A stretch of 64,000 nt of DNA from Adineta ricciae (lineage: Eukaryota > Rotifera > Eurotatoria > Adinetida > Adinetidae), in assembly GCA_905250025.1 (NCBI GenBank), contig CAJNOJ010000142.1, positions 1 to 64,000 of the forward strand. The letters run 5' to 3'. Positions 11,225 through 21,780 of this stretch are shown in pieces. The position numbers and the translations under genes are program-made. Numbering within the stretch: position 1 is the first letter of the stretch; every line of letters starts with the position of its first letter. Below the pieces are notes generated by a model. It saw nothing but the letters and a program-made list of their open reading frames with translations, was not told where the DNA came from and made no database searches.

Positions 11225-13615
11225 ATGAATGGTGACGAGCAAAGGAGACGGCACAATCGTCAAGCTAGTGAAATCGCAGAAAATCTTGAAGATGTAACTT
11301 TGATTTGGTTGGACTCAAACGTCAATGAAACTGTCGATAATTATGATACACGAACTTTATTAGAAAGCTTGAGCAATAGCGTTTTGGTTTACACAGATCC
11401 TGCACTTTGTATGGACTATATACGAGAAATTACTAAAGAAGGAATACTCCTGGTTGTGTCCGGTATGTTATCAGAAGTTGTCCTTTCACAGATTCACTCA
11501 CTGAAAACAATCACTGCGATATTTATTTTCTGCTCGGATCGCAAAAAGTATGTTCCGATGTTGAAAAGATATTCGAAAATTACCGACATATTTATCGATC
11601 AAGATTCGCTAATGCGCTCCGTACAGAAAACGATGTATTTCATACGAAAACAAGCGATGACTTTCAGTTTATTCGATGAACAAAAACAGAGATCCACGCA
11701 TGATGTCTCGAAAGACTTCGGCTCTTTCACGTGGTTTCAACTTTTGATTGATATTCTGAGGAAAATACCTCAGACGGATCGATCCAAACAAGATATGCTA
11801 GACAAATGTCGAGAATATTATGCGTTAAACCAAATCGAACGTAGAAAAATCGAGCAGTTCGAGTTGACTTATGCACCGCATAAAGCGATCGAATGGTATA
11901 CGCGTGATTCCTTCGTTTACCGATTAGTTAACAAAGCCTTGAGAACCGAAAATCCAGAAATCATTTACCTATTTCGATTTTACATCCTTGACTTATGTAC
12001 ACAACTTGAACACGAATGGAAACGATCGAAAACAGAAACCAATGGGACATTGACAGTGTATCGTGGACAGAGAATGTCAGCTGAAGAATGCAACAAGTTA
12101 ACATGCAGTGCTGGTAGTATGATTTCGACCAATGGATTCTTTTCCACGACAAAAGAACTTGACGTTGCTTTGAAATTTCTCGAAAGCTATTCCGATAATT
12201 CGAAAACCGTTTTATTCGAAATCCGAGTCGACCCTTGTCTTCAAACGGCTGTTTTCGCTAATATTGATCAGTTTAGTTTTGTTGAAGGTGAAAAAGAAGT
12301 CCTGTTCAGTTTAGGATCGGTGTTTAAGATCGACAATATCATCTACGATTCACCATTCTATAGTTGCAAAATTCAGATGACAGCAACCGACGAGAGATCA
12401 ATAAGTATTCAAGAGTATTTAAATGCCAAACGTCAACAAATGAACGATTATTCGCCGACGATCCTCTTCGGACGTTTACTATTCTTGGAATTAGGACAGT
12501 TAGATAAAGGTGAACGGTATTTTCGCATGCTGTTGAAAACTTTACCACCTGATCATGAAGATTTTGCATCAGCGTGTAATAATTTGGGCAATGTGTTCTA
12601 TGGCAAGCGGCAACTAAACTTAGCGTTGGAGTGCTTTGTACGCGCATATCTACTTCGTCGAAGAAATTCACACGGAAACTATTCAGGAATTGGTGCAACG
12701 TTGATGAACATTGGTTTTGTTTTTAACCTTCAAAGGCGTTATGACAGAGCGCTGTTTTATGTGGAGAGAGCGCTGAAAATTTTCGAGAATAATTCGCTCA
12801 AAGATCATCAATTCGCCGCAATGGCAATTAACGGTCTCGGCTTGATTTATCGTGAAAGAGAAGAATATCAAATTTCATTGGAATATTTGAATCAAGCGTT
12901 GAAGATATATCAAAGATTACTTCCATCACAGCATCCGGATATCGCATCGTGTTTAGGAAATATTGGTTGGATTCATGAAGATTTGAAAGATTATGATCAA
13001 GCACTGGATTTTTATTGTCGTGCATTTGCAATCGATGAAAACATTCTACCAGCGAACCATCCGAATCTAACGGACGACTCGAATCGAGTAATTGACATTT
13101 ACAGAAAAAAAGACGAAGATCACAATGCTGTAGAGTTTTGTGAAAAGTTGTTAACAAAATATCAAGATAATCTACTTGCAGCCAATATTCTGAAAAACTT
13201 GGGTGACCTCACACCCAACGGAACAAAAAGAATCGAATACTATAAACAAGCTTTGGTTATCTTCGAACAATCATTGAATTCCACTGAATTGTTAATCGTT
13301 TACTGTTTGATCGATATTAGCCGTTCGTATTGGGAATGCAACATGTTTGACGATGCATTGACTTACCAATTAAAAGCATTAAATAAACAGCAAAGAATTT
13401 CATATGGAGAACAATCTGAACTTCTTTTATCTTTCGAGAATACCGGCAGACTTTATTACAATCTGCAAAAATGGCGAGAGGCGATCGATTGCTTCACAAA
13501 AGCCAAGACTATATTAAAATTCAATACTCAATTCAATCAGGACTGTCTTGATGAAATGGACAATCTCATAGCTATTGCCAAACGGAACGGAAGTCGATGC
13601 TTGTCAATCAAATGA
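11225..13615 (+). CDS. NAD:arginine ADP-ribosyltransferase with TPR repeats
   Basis: This is a single exon of 796 residues. Residues 15-130 form a small alpha/beta domain (starts LIWLDSN, then hydrophobic strands such as ILLVVSG and AIFIFCSD) that resembles a TIR- or receiver-like sensor. Residues about 235-390 are an ART fold: arginine in VYRGQRM (about 280), the serine motif in FFSTT (about 307) and E-x-E in EGEKEVLF (356/358). This R-S-ExE set is that of arginine-specific ADP-ribosyltransferases. Residues 425-790 hold about eight TPR units (for example ALECFVRAYLLRRR, SLEYLNQALKIYQ, ALDFYCRAFAIDE). ATG 11225 is preferred because copy B starts at the matching codon (31877) and has identical length. 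It has no signal peptide, so it is probably intracellular. Its 3' end is 65 bp from the convergent ubiquitin-like gene. Confidence 0.9.
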   Translation: MNGDEQRRRHNRQASEIAENLEDVTLIWLDSNVNETVDNYDTRTLLESLSNSVLVYTDPALCMDYIREITKEGILLVVSGMLSEVVLSQIHSLKTITAIFIFCSDRKKYVPMLKRYSKITDIFIDQDSLMRSVQKTMYFIRKQAMTFSLFDEQKQRSTHDVSKDFGSFTWFQLLIDILRKIPQTDRSKQDMLDKCREYYALNQIERRKIEQFELTYAPHKAIEWYTRDSFVYRLVNKALRTENPEIIYLFRFYILDLCTQLEHEWKRSKTETNGTLTVYRGQRMSAEECNKLTCSAGSMISTNGFFSTTKELDVALKFLESYSDNSKTVLFEIRVDPCLQTAVFANIDQFSFVEGEKEVLFSLGSVFKIDNIIYDSPFYSCKIQMTATDERSISIQEYLNAKRQQMNDYSPTILFGRLLFLELGQLDKGERYFRMLLKTLPPDHEDFASACNNLGNVFYGKRQLNLALECFVRAYLLRRRNSHGNYSGIGATLMNIGFVFNLQRRYDRALFYVERALKIFENNSLKDHQFAAMAINGLGLIYREREEYQISLEYLNQALKIYQRLLPSQHPDIASCLGNIGWIHEDLKDYDQALDFYCRAFAIDENILPANHPNLTDDSNRVIDIYRKKDEDHNAVEFCEKLLTKYQDNLLAANILKNLGDLTPNGTKRIEYYKQALVIFEQSLNSTELLIVYCLIDISRSYWECNMFDDALTYQLKALNKQQRISYGEQSELLLSFENTGRLYYNLQKWREAIDCFTKAKTILKFNTQFNQDCLDEMDNLIAIAKRNGSRCLSIK

Positions 13616-13680
13616 GAAGAGAAAATACTGCAAAATACAAAAAAATGCTAAACGTTGATTGTTTTTCAAATCCAAAGCCT

Positions 13681-14795
13681 TTAATTATTATTAACTGATT
13701 GCACATCTGCTGTTTTCCGCTTCAGATTCGTTTTTGGTGGACTCGCTGTTATGTCCTCCATTCTTAGTTCCTTTTCAAGAAGTGCATCGATTTCTTCGAA
13801 TTCTTTTTTCAGAGACACATTTTCCACATCACGATATCGCTCATATAGCTCTCGTGCCCAATAAAGTCGACGACGAATAGCTGAACGATGTGATGGCGAA
13901 CTGTCCAGAATGTGCTTACCAACAGCAACATGATAATCAGCAATATCACGTATCAAACGAACAAATAGATCTTCATTGAAATCAAATACTTGTATATTTT
14001 TTATATATTCAAATGCCCAGTCCAATTGCTCTCCAGTATTCTCACGAAACACATAGATTGATAGATGAAATCCATATGACAATGGATCAGTGAACATCTC
14101 TTTGAAGTGTTCGAGAATCAATGGTACAGCTACTCTTGCCATTGTAGTCGATGTAATGAAAAAAATGCATTTGTTTCTGTTTTCATCGAAGCATCTCAGG
14201 CAGTCTGTAATGCTTGAGAACACTTCCAAGGTCCATGATACAGTAGCAACAGTTGCAGATAAACTGTAGTTTGTATAAAAGGCTTTTTCGGACCGTCTCG
14301 GAGTTTGTTCTGGCTGGTTCTGACTGACAAGTAATGCTATGAGCGAGAAAGCGTTTATCAAGTTATCATAGTGTTGTTGCTTATCAATTTTTCGATCGAG
14401 CCAAATAATCATGTGATCTGGATCTTCACCAACTAGAAATCGATCAGGTGAAATCTCTCCTAAATGAAACTTTATATGAATTTGCTCATTAACTTTTGAA
14501 AAACGAGGATATATTTTGGTCTATTTTCGAATGTACACTTACTTGAGATACTTGTTGATAAATTTAAAAATTTTCTCGTTGCATATATCCAATTAATCTG
14601 ATCTTCATCTTGGATATTTTTTTCAGCAAATGTATCGAATAAGGTACATACGTGCCCCGTGTATATAAGTTTTTGACAATCAGGTAGGACGCCCGTAGTG
14701 TGGTAGATTCGCTTCTTGAAGGTATCAAATGTGTCCGACGGTTCGACTTGAAATGGTATCTGAATGTTATCCACCGTTTTAAGAATAACTTTCAT
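13681..14795 (-). CDS. Ubiquitin-like domain plus sensor-like domain protein
   Basis: Exon 1 (14543-14795) and exon 2 (13681-14459) are joined by an 83-bp intron with a strong GTAAGT donor, giving 343 residues. Residues 1-75 are ubiquitin-like: MKVILKTVDNIQIPFQVEPS, then DTFKKRIYHTTG, QKLIYTGH and a late IQDEDQINWIYA. There is no C-terminal GlyGly, so it is a fixed ubiquitin-like domain, not a modifier. From about residue 107 comes an alpha/beta domain starting MIIWLDRK, with strands CIFFITS and LSIYVFRE and the end FDFNEDLFVRLIRDI. This pattern mirrors the N-terminal domain of the neighbouring ART-TPR protein. The C-terminus is helical and ends in a short basic stretch. Copy B has the same exon lengths. 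The function is unknown. Confidence 0.8.
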
Positions 14796-14852
14796 CTTGT
14801 TTAGTACTTTCAACTAGAAAACAAATGAAGCAACGTCGAATATAGGTAAGGC

Positions 14853-15161
14853 TTGGGGTATGTTTTTATACTTAAATATTTATTTCGAAATGTTTTCAAA
14901 TTAACACGTGGGTTTTCATCCAATAAACGTGCGTTACTATGTGAAGAGTCAAATTATTTACGCACGAAAGCTAGAGAATCGATGAATCAGCAATTTTACA
15001 TGAGTAGGATTATATATCCTTCATCCTTCAACCCACCCACATATATCGATTTTCAACAATTAACAACACTTCTCGGGCTTATACTGTTTTCATGGCTGGA
15101 TTTAGAAATTCCGAAAAAAAAACGTTTCAAGAGACCAAAAAAAATAAGAATTAGTGGGTGA
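14853..15161 (+). CDS. Possible small membrane protein, uncertain
   Basis: An open frame of about 100 codons contains RGFSSNK (presequence-like), a hydrophobic segment LTTLLGLILFSWL and a very basic tail (PKKKRFKRPKK). There is no in-frame ATG at the left end; the first internal ATG is at MNQQFY. Copy B (35505-35759) keeps the frame but stops before the basic tail. This could be a small mitochondrial protein with an unseen first exon, or non-coding. Translation is not certain. Confidence 0.3.
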   Translation: MGYVFILKYLFRNVFKLTRGFSSNKRALLCEESNYLRTKARESMNQQFYMSRIIYPSSFNPPTYIDFQQLTTLLGLILFSWLDLEIPKKKRFKRPKKIRISG

Positions 15162-15498
15162 ATCAGCGTGTAAAATAAATATGATACTCCTGTTCACTCA
15201 CATCCTGAAGAAATCTTGAAAACAAAATGCAGTGAAATGTTGCTTTTTTTCCAGTGAGTTTTTACAAGATTCTCCTGTGGTAAGATTTGATAATAGGTTC
15301 GATTGAAAAAACGATTATCAAATAATGAAAGGTGAATTCTTTATCTGAAGTATTTACTAAATTCATCATGTTATACTTATATGATCTCGCTTGAATGATG
15401 TGTTGGAAGGTGTTAATGGATCATAAAAGATGAAATCGATATAAAGAGAAGAAAGAATTTCACTCGTATCGACGTGATTGTCGAAAAAGTGAAAAACC
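15162..15498. other. Intergenic, nothing recognised
   Basis: AT-rich upstream flank of the membrane protein gene. No element is recognised. Confidence 0.5.
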
Positions 15499-16617
15499 AT
15501 GAAATCTTCATTCTCGTCTCATTTCATAGGCGATTTTGAATTATCTTCAATGGAAATGGAAGTAATCATCGTTGTTCTATTCATATTCATTACATTTCTA
15601 CCAGTGGTCATCGTTGCTTTAAGTGCTCTTTTATCTGTTATTACCAAAAAAGTCTTCTTTTCAAATCTCACCAATTGGTGGATGGAATTGTTTTCACGTG
15701 GAATCATCGAACAAATCTTCATTAGTGCTATTGAATATCTCCATACTAATCGTCATTTTGAAGGCAAAATTTCAAAACATCAACGTGTTTATAAGATCAA
15801 TAAAAAGATGATTCCAACCCAAAATGCACAACGAATCAGAAATTTCACTCTTATACTCTATCCGATCCAAGCATTTATAGTATCATTAGTCATCTTCGAG
15901 AAACTATTTACTCAACAGCGATCGTTGGAAACATGCGAAACATATCAGAAGTTATTCTCGAACGATTCGTTCTATGACACAGCTTGTTCAGTTAGATCGC
16001 TTGCAACACACATATCGCTTAATGAACTCTTCAATCCAATCAATGCATTTCAATCCATGACATCATCTCCGCTATTCGCTAATGTTTCTGAATATTGCGA
16101 ACAATCAAATGCGACAATATATGAGACTTCAGCTCGCAAGTCGATCATTCAATGTACGAAATACTTTTTCAAATGGAATAATATCATTGATACCTTTACA
16201 AACGCTTTGCAATGGCATCAAATAACGATATTTATTCTAAAATTGAGTCTTTCTCTTACATACAAATGGCAATGTAGTTTGGGAGGATCCAAATGGTGGT
16301 CTCATTTGTCACGAAATTCTCGTCTTGTTATGCTGTGCTCACTGACTCTCGTATGGACAAGTATATCTGTTGTTTATTCACTAATTCTTATTTCATTTTT
16401 TGAAACTCTCGTATCAGCTCAGGTCATTCTAGCGGTGCAGACATTTGTTGTCCTTCTCATTCCAATACTTTTCCTTCCACTACCATTACTTCATACTTGT
16501 ACATTGTCTATCTGGACTATACGAACTTTTGAAAACAGAATATGTGAACAAGAACTATCTAATGCTCTAGATAACGCAACAAACATCCTCATTTATGCTC
16601 CAAACGATGATCAGTAA
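15499..16617 (+). CDS. Multi-pass membrane protein, unknown family
   Basis: This single-exon frame of 372 residues starts at ATG 15499. Hydrophobic segments lie near residues 20-48, 112-133, 240-260, 272-298 and 300-345. The long loop between the second and third (about residues 135-235) is Cys-containing and has possible N-glycosylation sites (NVSEY, NATIY), so it is probably extracellular. The style, including WQCSLGGSKWWSHLSRNSR between helices, recurs in rotifer-specific membrane proteins, but I recognise no functional family. Its 3' end converges on the next gene with a 72-bp gap. Copy B is interrupted by an assembly gap. Confidence 0.6.
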   Translation: MKSSFSSHFIGDFELSSMEMEVIIVVLFIFITFLPVVIVALSALLSVITKKVFFSNLTNWWMELFSRGIIEQIFISAIEYLHTNRHFEGKISKHQRVYKINKKMIPTQNAQRIRNFTLILYPIQAFIVSLVIFEKLFTQQRSLETCETYQKLFSNDSFYDTACSVRSLATHISLNELFNPINAFQSMTSSPLFANVSEYCEQSNATIYETSARKSIIQCTKYFFKWNNIIDTFTNALQWHQITIFILKLSLSLTYKWQCSLGGSKWWSHLSRNSRLVMLCSLTLVWTSISVVYSLILISFFETLVSAQVILAVQTFVVLLIPILFLPLPLLHTCTLSIWTIRTFENRICEQELSNALDNATNILIYAPNDDQ

Positions 16618-16689
16618 ACAATTGAACAACACATAATTTATTATGTAAAATTTCCAAACTAATAAAGATAAATCGAATATTTGTTGAGA

Positions 16690-17844
16690 TTAATTAGCCG
16701 GGTATATTTTCCACTTGCGACAAATTGTTTCCATGCGACAGAAACAGCACTTTACAATGCAACAAATTGTGAGTAAAGGAACGAATTCATGATGATATTC
16801 TACAGCCATAATGTTGCCAATCAATGCTGCAAATAATGTGTATGTCAGAAACGGTACATGACCGTTATATTTTATCAACACTGGAATGGCTATAAGAGAG
16901 AGTACTACTACAATGTCAAAGATGAAGCGCCATAGATGATATTTGCATAAAAAGTTGATTATTATGGCTGCTGTGCCAATAAATGCTGTTATACCGGTAC
17001 AAGTTCCGAGTGCATCTAGAGCATCGACTACTTCCACATTTGGGGAGATCCAAGCATAGCACGCTGCCCATGACCATTCGTCATTGTACTGAATTTGAAG
17101 TGTGTGGTTGCAAGGAATCGATAATGTTGTGCTTATAGGAACAGAATCAAACTTATTCTTATAGACAAAGCAATCCATAGTGATGTCGTACGTTCCTTTT
17201 TTCGGTATTGGGCAATCGCCACCTTTCCCAACAGGTGCATAGCCCATTACAATTCCTTCGAAGAAAGCAATTGCTGCACACCAAATCGACAAACATAACA
17301 CCATGTATATACTCGCTGAGTCTTTCATGTACGAGCCAATGACATCGCAGCAATTGAAAGATTGTCGAGCATGTTGCCGTTCGAAATGTTCGCTCGAATT
17401 CTCTATATCTACTGAATTATGCTTTTCACAAATCCATTCGCAACAGCTAGCGCATCTCGAACTTGGACAAGACTTACAACACCATACTTTTTTGCATAGG
17501 CTCTTGAAGAAATTCCAAAATGCTTCGCATATACACTCTGTATCGTCGCTGTTTGCATCTTGTATAGTCATATCGGTTTGTTCGGTTAAATTTATCGTCA
17601 AAGTGATGTTAGTTTTCATGGTCGTGTTTGTAGCCACATTTACGTTCATTTCTGTACTTTCACCTGTCAGTGGTTTATTCTTGTTTTGCCGACGTCGAAC
17701 ATCCTCCCATGAAAAGATTGTTTCGCCAATCCATAACATTAAATGACGTGGTATTGTCATTACCAGAAAAACGTATATAATAGGATACAAAAGAACATGA
17801 GTTAAATAATAAAGCGCGATATATCCACCCCATGATAGACCCAT
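16690..17844 (-). CDS. Multi-pass membrane protein with Cys-rich loop, unknown family
   Basis: The frame from ATG 17844 (MGLSWGGYIALYYLTH) encodes 384 residues. Hydrophobic segments lie near residues 5-30, 160-185, 260-285, 292-315 and 318-350. A cytoplasm-like loop holds a Cys cluster (CKKVWCCKSCPSSRCASCCEW) that could bind metal. Upstream, copy B reads on in frame for about 97 more codons, while copy A has one extra A in a run (7 versus 6, near 17852) that breaks this extension. So either the true start is upstream and copy A is frameshifted, or the tract is an intron end or 5' leader. I recognise no family. Confidence 0.6.
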   Translation of the reverse strand: MGLSWGGYIALYYLTHVLLYPIIYVFLVMTIPRHLMLWIGETIFSWEDVRRRQNKNKPLTGESTEMNVNVATNTTMKTNITLTINLTEQTDMTIQDANSDDTECICEAFWNFFKSLCKKVWCCKSCPSSRCASCCEWICEKHNSVDIENSSEHFERQHARQSFNCCDVIGSYMKDSASIYMVLCLSIWCAAIAFFEGIVMGYAPVGKGGDCPIPKKGTYDITMDCFVYKNKFDSVPISTTLSIPCNHTLQIQYNDEWSWAACYAWISPNVEVVDALDALGTCTGITAFIGTAAIIINFLCKYHLWRFIFDIVVVLSLIAIPVLIKYNGHVPFLTYTLFAALIGNIMAVEYHHEFVPLLTICCIVKCCFCRMETICRKWKIYPAN

Positions 17845-18070
17845 AACTTGAGAAAAAAAGAAGACGTGTGAATGAAAGAAAAACGACACAACTGACGAGA
17901 AAATATAGTAAATTCAGAAAATAATATGGAATGAGTGCTTTTCTTAGATACCAACACAGTTCTTCCGTTTTTGTATACGCTACGGCATAGCAACGATATT
18001 TTTTGTGGTTACTTAAAAAAGCAACATCTCTAATGGTGTTTTTTTTAATGTTAGGAGAATAGAAAAGAAT

Positions 18071-19905
18071 TCAAGAAAGTTCGCCAATAGGCACACTTTC
18101 AATCCAAAGTTGATGCATAAATGAATAAAGTTCATCTGTTACTGAAACTTTATACGGTGTTGGATTCAAATTTCGAATGTGATCTTTCCGTAATGATTGA
18201 ATTTGTTCTTGCGCAAATTTACGTGCTTCTTCCCATGTCGGCAGTGGATGCCGGATTTCTCCATCAGCCCAATATAAATTATACATGGCATGCACCGACG
18301 AGGGTGTGACGTACGCACGTTTTTTCTCGAGAAATGGATGTCGACATAGGATTCGTGTTCGAGCTTTTGGCTCTTCTTCATCCATCTTCGTCATCAAGTC
18401 GCATAAGGCCTTTCCATCATGACCGTATAAACGAAAGAGATTCTTTCGGCCAGGTATAGTCACTTTTGATATATCTTGACTAAGTTTGATACGTGGTGAA
18501 CCATTTAACTAGAAACGATCGAAAAATCATCGATTCAGTGTTTTTTTTCTCGGAAATCTACCTCAACTAATTTATAAACGCAACCTAAAGCTGGCTGCTT
18601 TTGACAAGTAACTAAGTGTGTGCCAATACCAAATGTATCAATTGCATGTTGTTGCTTTTCCAATGATATTAAAATATTCTCATTGATGTCGTTACTTGCC
18701 ACAATAGTTAACGTTTTGATAGTGGGTATATTGAACGCTACCGAAGTACGAGTGAAGCGATCTCGGACTTCTAAGGACAAATAAGCTAAATCACCCGAAT
18801 CTAATCGAAGACCGATGGCTTGATAATGACATTCGTGCAGTGCGAGAGCGACAGCAAGAAAATTTGGTACACCTGATTTTAGAACATCGTAGGTATCAAC
18901 TAAACCTAGGAAACCTGTTGGAAAAGCAATAGCATAGGAGATGAATGCAGCTAGTTCGCCACCATTGGCTTCGTCGAGAATAAATCCCAGGATTGGCACC
19001 AGTTTTTCCAAATAATCAACACACATTTGTGCAAATGGTCGAACTTCGCCTGTTGTTTGATCACGAAGTTCACGAAGTTTTAAGTCATCCATTGTTTTAT
19101 ACGAACTGACATAGGCATGTGCATGAGTTCCTATAAACAAGAATCTGATTCGTCAAAAACAGAATGGTCTTTGGACAATTTTCACCTTTAACTGGAATTC
19201 CAAAAAGTTTTCCTGCAAGTACATTCGATGTTCCATCAAATCCGCCGAGATAACAATATTTCGAAGCACTCAGAGCACCATCAGGACCTTGCGCACGTCG
19301 AAGACCGAATTCGTGAAATGTTTTATCAGATCCTGTTGTTGCACGAAATCGTGCAGCATTCGTTGCTACTAAACTTGCAAAGTTAACCAACGCCAAGAGT
19401 GTTGTCTCGAGTAATTGTGCTTTGATTATCGGTCCTTCAATACGTAGTAATGGAATACGAGGAAAAACAACAGAACCTATGAAATTTCAAGGTGTCATCG
19501 AGTAAAACGAAAGGCAAACGAGTTTTACCTTCAGGAATTGAATAGATTTTGATATCTTTCATGTCGAGTTGAATTAAATATTCATAAAATTCATTCTCAA
19601 CATAACTCGGTAGGACTGTACGAAGATAATCAATATCGCTCGGTTGAAATCGATAATCACGTACAAATTTCAAGCATTCTTCCAAGCCAGCAAATAACGT
19701 AAATTCACCGTCAAATGCTAAAACAAACTTTTCGAAATCGAGCAACTGAGTATTTTACATTTTACATACGATTTTTCCGAAAATAAAGATCGAATGCTGA
19801 TTCATCCTGATGTTTGTTATTTTTCCAATAAGCATAAGCCATAGATATTTGATATAAATCTGTTAATAACGGCTGAACAACACTGGAATATTCTGCACTA
19901 GCCAT
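18071..19905 (-). CDS. NAPRT: Nicotinate phosphoribosyltransferase
   Basis: Five exons (19770-19905, 19529-19717, 19186-19476, 18562-19130, 18071-18508) with introns of about 52-55 bp join to 540 residues, the usual animal NAPRT length. Hallmarks: [16 protein letters not shown] at the N-terminus, [20 protein letters not shown] across the first splice, [54 protein letters not shown] and [15 protein letters not shown]. It makes nicotinate mononucleotide from nicotinate and PRPP with ATP, the first step of the Preiss-Handler route to NAD+. All motifs needed look intact in both copies. The Pro of FRKNP is made by splicing, which fixes the first intron. Confidence 0.96.
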
Positions 19906-20590
19906 GAGATGTCTATTTGAATCAGAAAGTTGGATCGATGGAATATAATCTTATGCACAACACATGACAAGCAAGAAAGAAAGATGCAATCGACTTTTTC
20001 TCTTTTTCTTTCCTCTGAGAAGACGCATATCTTTTTCTCTTTCTCTAGCTCTCACAGATGTACGTTAAGGTCATGTCTTTATTTTGCCCGACGCATTTTT
20101 TTCTTTCCTCCTTTTCAGACATTCTTCTCTTTCTCGAATGATTACATGCAAAGCGCGACTTTGTATAGAAAATTTATAACCAGATATGAAATCATTAAGC
20201 ATAAGGTCTATGTTTTTTCTTTTTTTTTTGGTTCTGTCATCCGACGCAAAGATTTTCGTAAGCTCTCAGTAACAGTCTCCAATAGCGCTTTTTTTATTTA
20301 AAAAACCGATGAATACCGTTGTTATTGATAACGATTTCCTTTCGATTGACAAATGAAGCATCACAATGAAAACTAGTCAACATAATGACGTATACACGGT
20401 TAGTCATCGGTCAAACGTCTATCACATAGTCACAAAACATACAGCTATTAAATAACTGTGGCGCAGTTATACGCTCCAATGAATTCTTCATAGCGCGGCA
20501 TCTTTGGATAATGATAGACTAACGGTTAAAGAATATTTATTTTTTCAAAAGATGCTTTTCTTTTAAATCAATATTTATCAAATGTTCAAA
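19906..20590. other. Intergenic with pyrimidine-rich tracts
   Basis: This is the NAPRT upstream region. It contains long T/C-rich stretches (about 19987-20060 and 20090-20130) that are kept in copy B with length changes. No gene is seen. Confidence 0.5.
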
Positions 20591-21439
20591 TTAATCTTCC
20601 CATGAAATACTAATCTGTCCATATCGTGGATCATTTTTTGATATACCAAGCGCAGCCCATACAGCTGGTGATCCGTCGACGATATTGTTACGACATGGTG
20701 GTTGACCAGCATGCATTTTGTCACAACCATGTACTGAGTCACATTCATCTACTACCATAGCCTTTGTTCTTCTGCCATTCGCATGAATAGTAATCATTTG
20801 TCCACATCGACTTCCTTTATTAAACCATCCAGTCGATAAAGCAACAACTTGTTGAGAATCAGGATAGAATAAACCGAAGCATGCACCAGCACCGCCACCA
20901 TCACCACCTTCTTGAAAACTATTCAATGTCAGAATTGCTGATGACTTTGATGAAGGTGAACATTTATATTGTGGATAAGCAACACCGACTTTGCAACATG
21001 ATGACATATTATCAGTAACACAGGCTGAACTAAAAAAGCACGCAAAATAGTATCGAGAAAAGTTAATAGATTGGAATATTTACGCGACGCCATAGAGAGA
21101 ACCCGATGATCTACATGTATTATCCGTTACACCACCACTGCCAACGTTGTTACCATTACCACATCTTCCATTCATACAAATTAACGAACCATCACAGTCA
21201 TCGTACGTAGAGCATGAATCTCCTGCACAATGCCCGGCCCATGAACAAATTTCAACTGGTGTATTGCTATCACCACATTTTCCGTTCACACAAACTAACG
21301 ATCCATCACAATCATTGTATGTATAACATGGATCTCCTGCACAATGGCCGATCCATGAACATGAAATAGCTCTTTGGTTTGGAAGACTATTAGCTTCCAA
21401 AACGCTACCCAATAGCAACGAAATAATAACCAAAAGCAT
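20591..21439 (-). CDS. Kiwellin-like secreted protein
   Basis: Exon 1 (21084-21439) and exon 2 (20591-21029) join to 264 residues. A signal peptide ([18 protein letters not shown]) is followed by two Cys-rich repeats, CSWxGHCAGDxCxTYxDCDGSLxCxNGxCG, that resemble the small kissper module of plant kiwellin. The C-terminal domain is a double-psi beta-barrel of kiwellin type: [42 protein letters not shown], and [20 protein letters not shown]. These match plant kiwellins closely as I know them. Plant and fungal kiwellins are cell-wall or apoplast proteins, some binding enzymes of microbial invaders. In an animal this suggests gene transfer followed by gain of a short intron and duplication of the small module. 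Confidence 0.93.
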
Positions 21440-21673
21440 TCAAAAATAATAATCAAATTTTCAATCTAAAATATGGAAAATGTATGCCCTATATCCCATC
21501 GATTTCTCTGTTAGTAAAAAGAAAAAAAAGCCTGACATCACATACGGTATAGTATCGGATTGCAGAAGCAATGAATGAGGATTAGCATCTTAATAAAATT
21601 GCAATAATACTTTATCTTGTAAATACGAGATGAAAGGGTACTATCTATTCTATACACCAGAACTCCGCGTGCT

Positions 21674-21780
21674 GATGGGATAACCCCATCCCGCAAGATG
21701 GAGTGGGACGATGGTTTTTTCAGACACTCCCACTCCTTCCCATAAGACTAAAAGATTTGGTGTCAAACCATCCCACGCGA
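21674..21780. repeat. Nested inverted repeats in a G/C-rich patch
   Basis: GGAGTGGGA (21700-21708) is followed by TCCCACTCC (21728-21736), a perfect 9-bp inverted repeat. GATGGTTT and AAACCATC pair further out, and GATGGG..CCCATC lies just upstream. Copy B lacks about 25 bp of this patch. It could be a remnant of a small mobile element or a transcribed hairpin. Confidence 0.45.

Noticed and set aside
19718..19769. A 24-bp intron in NAPRT (GTATGT to CTCAG)
   Set aside because: It gives the wrong frame. The 52-bp intron ending TTTTAG restores FRKNPFDGEF.
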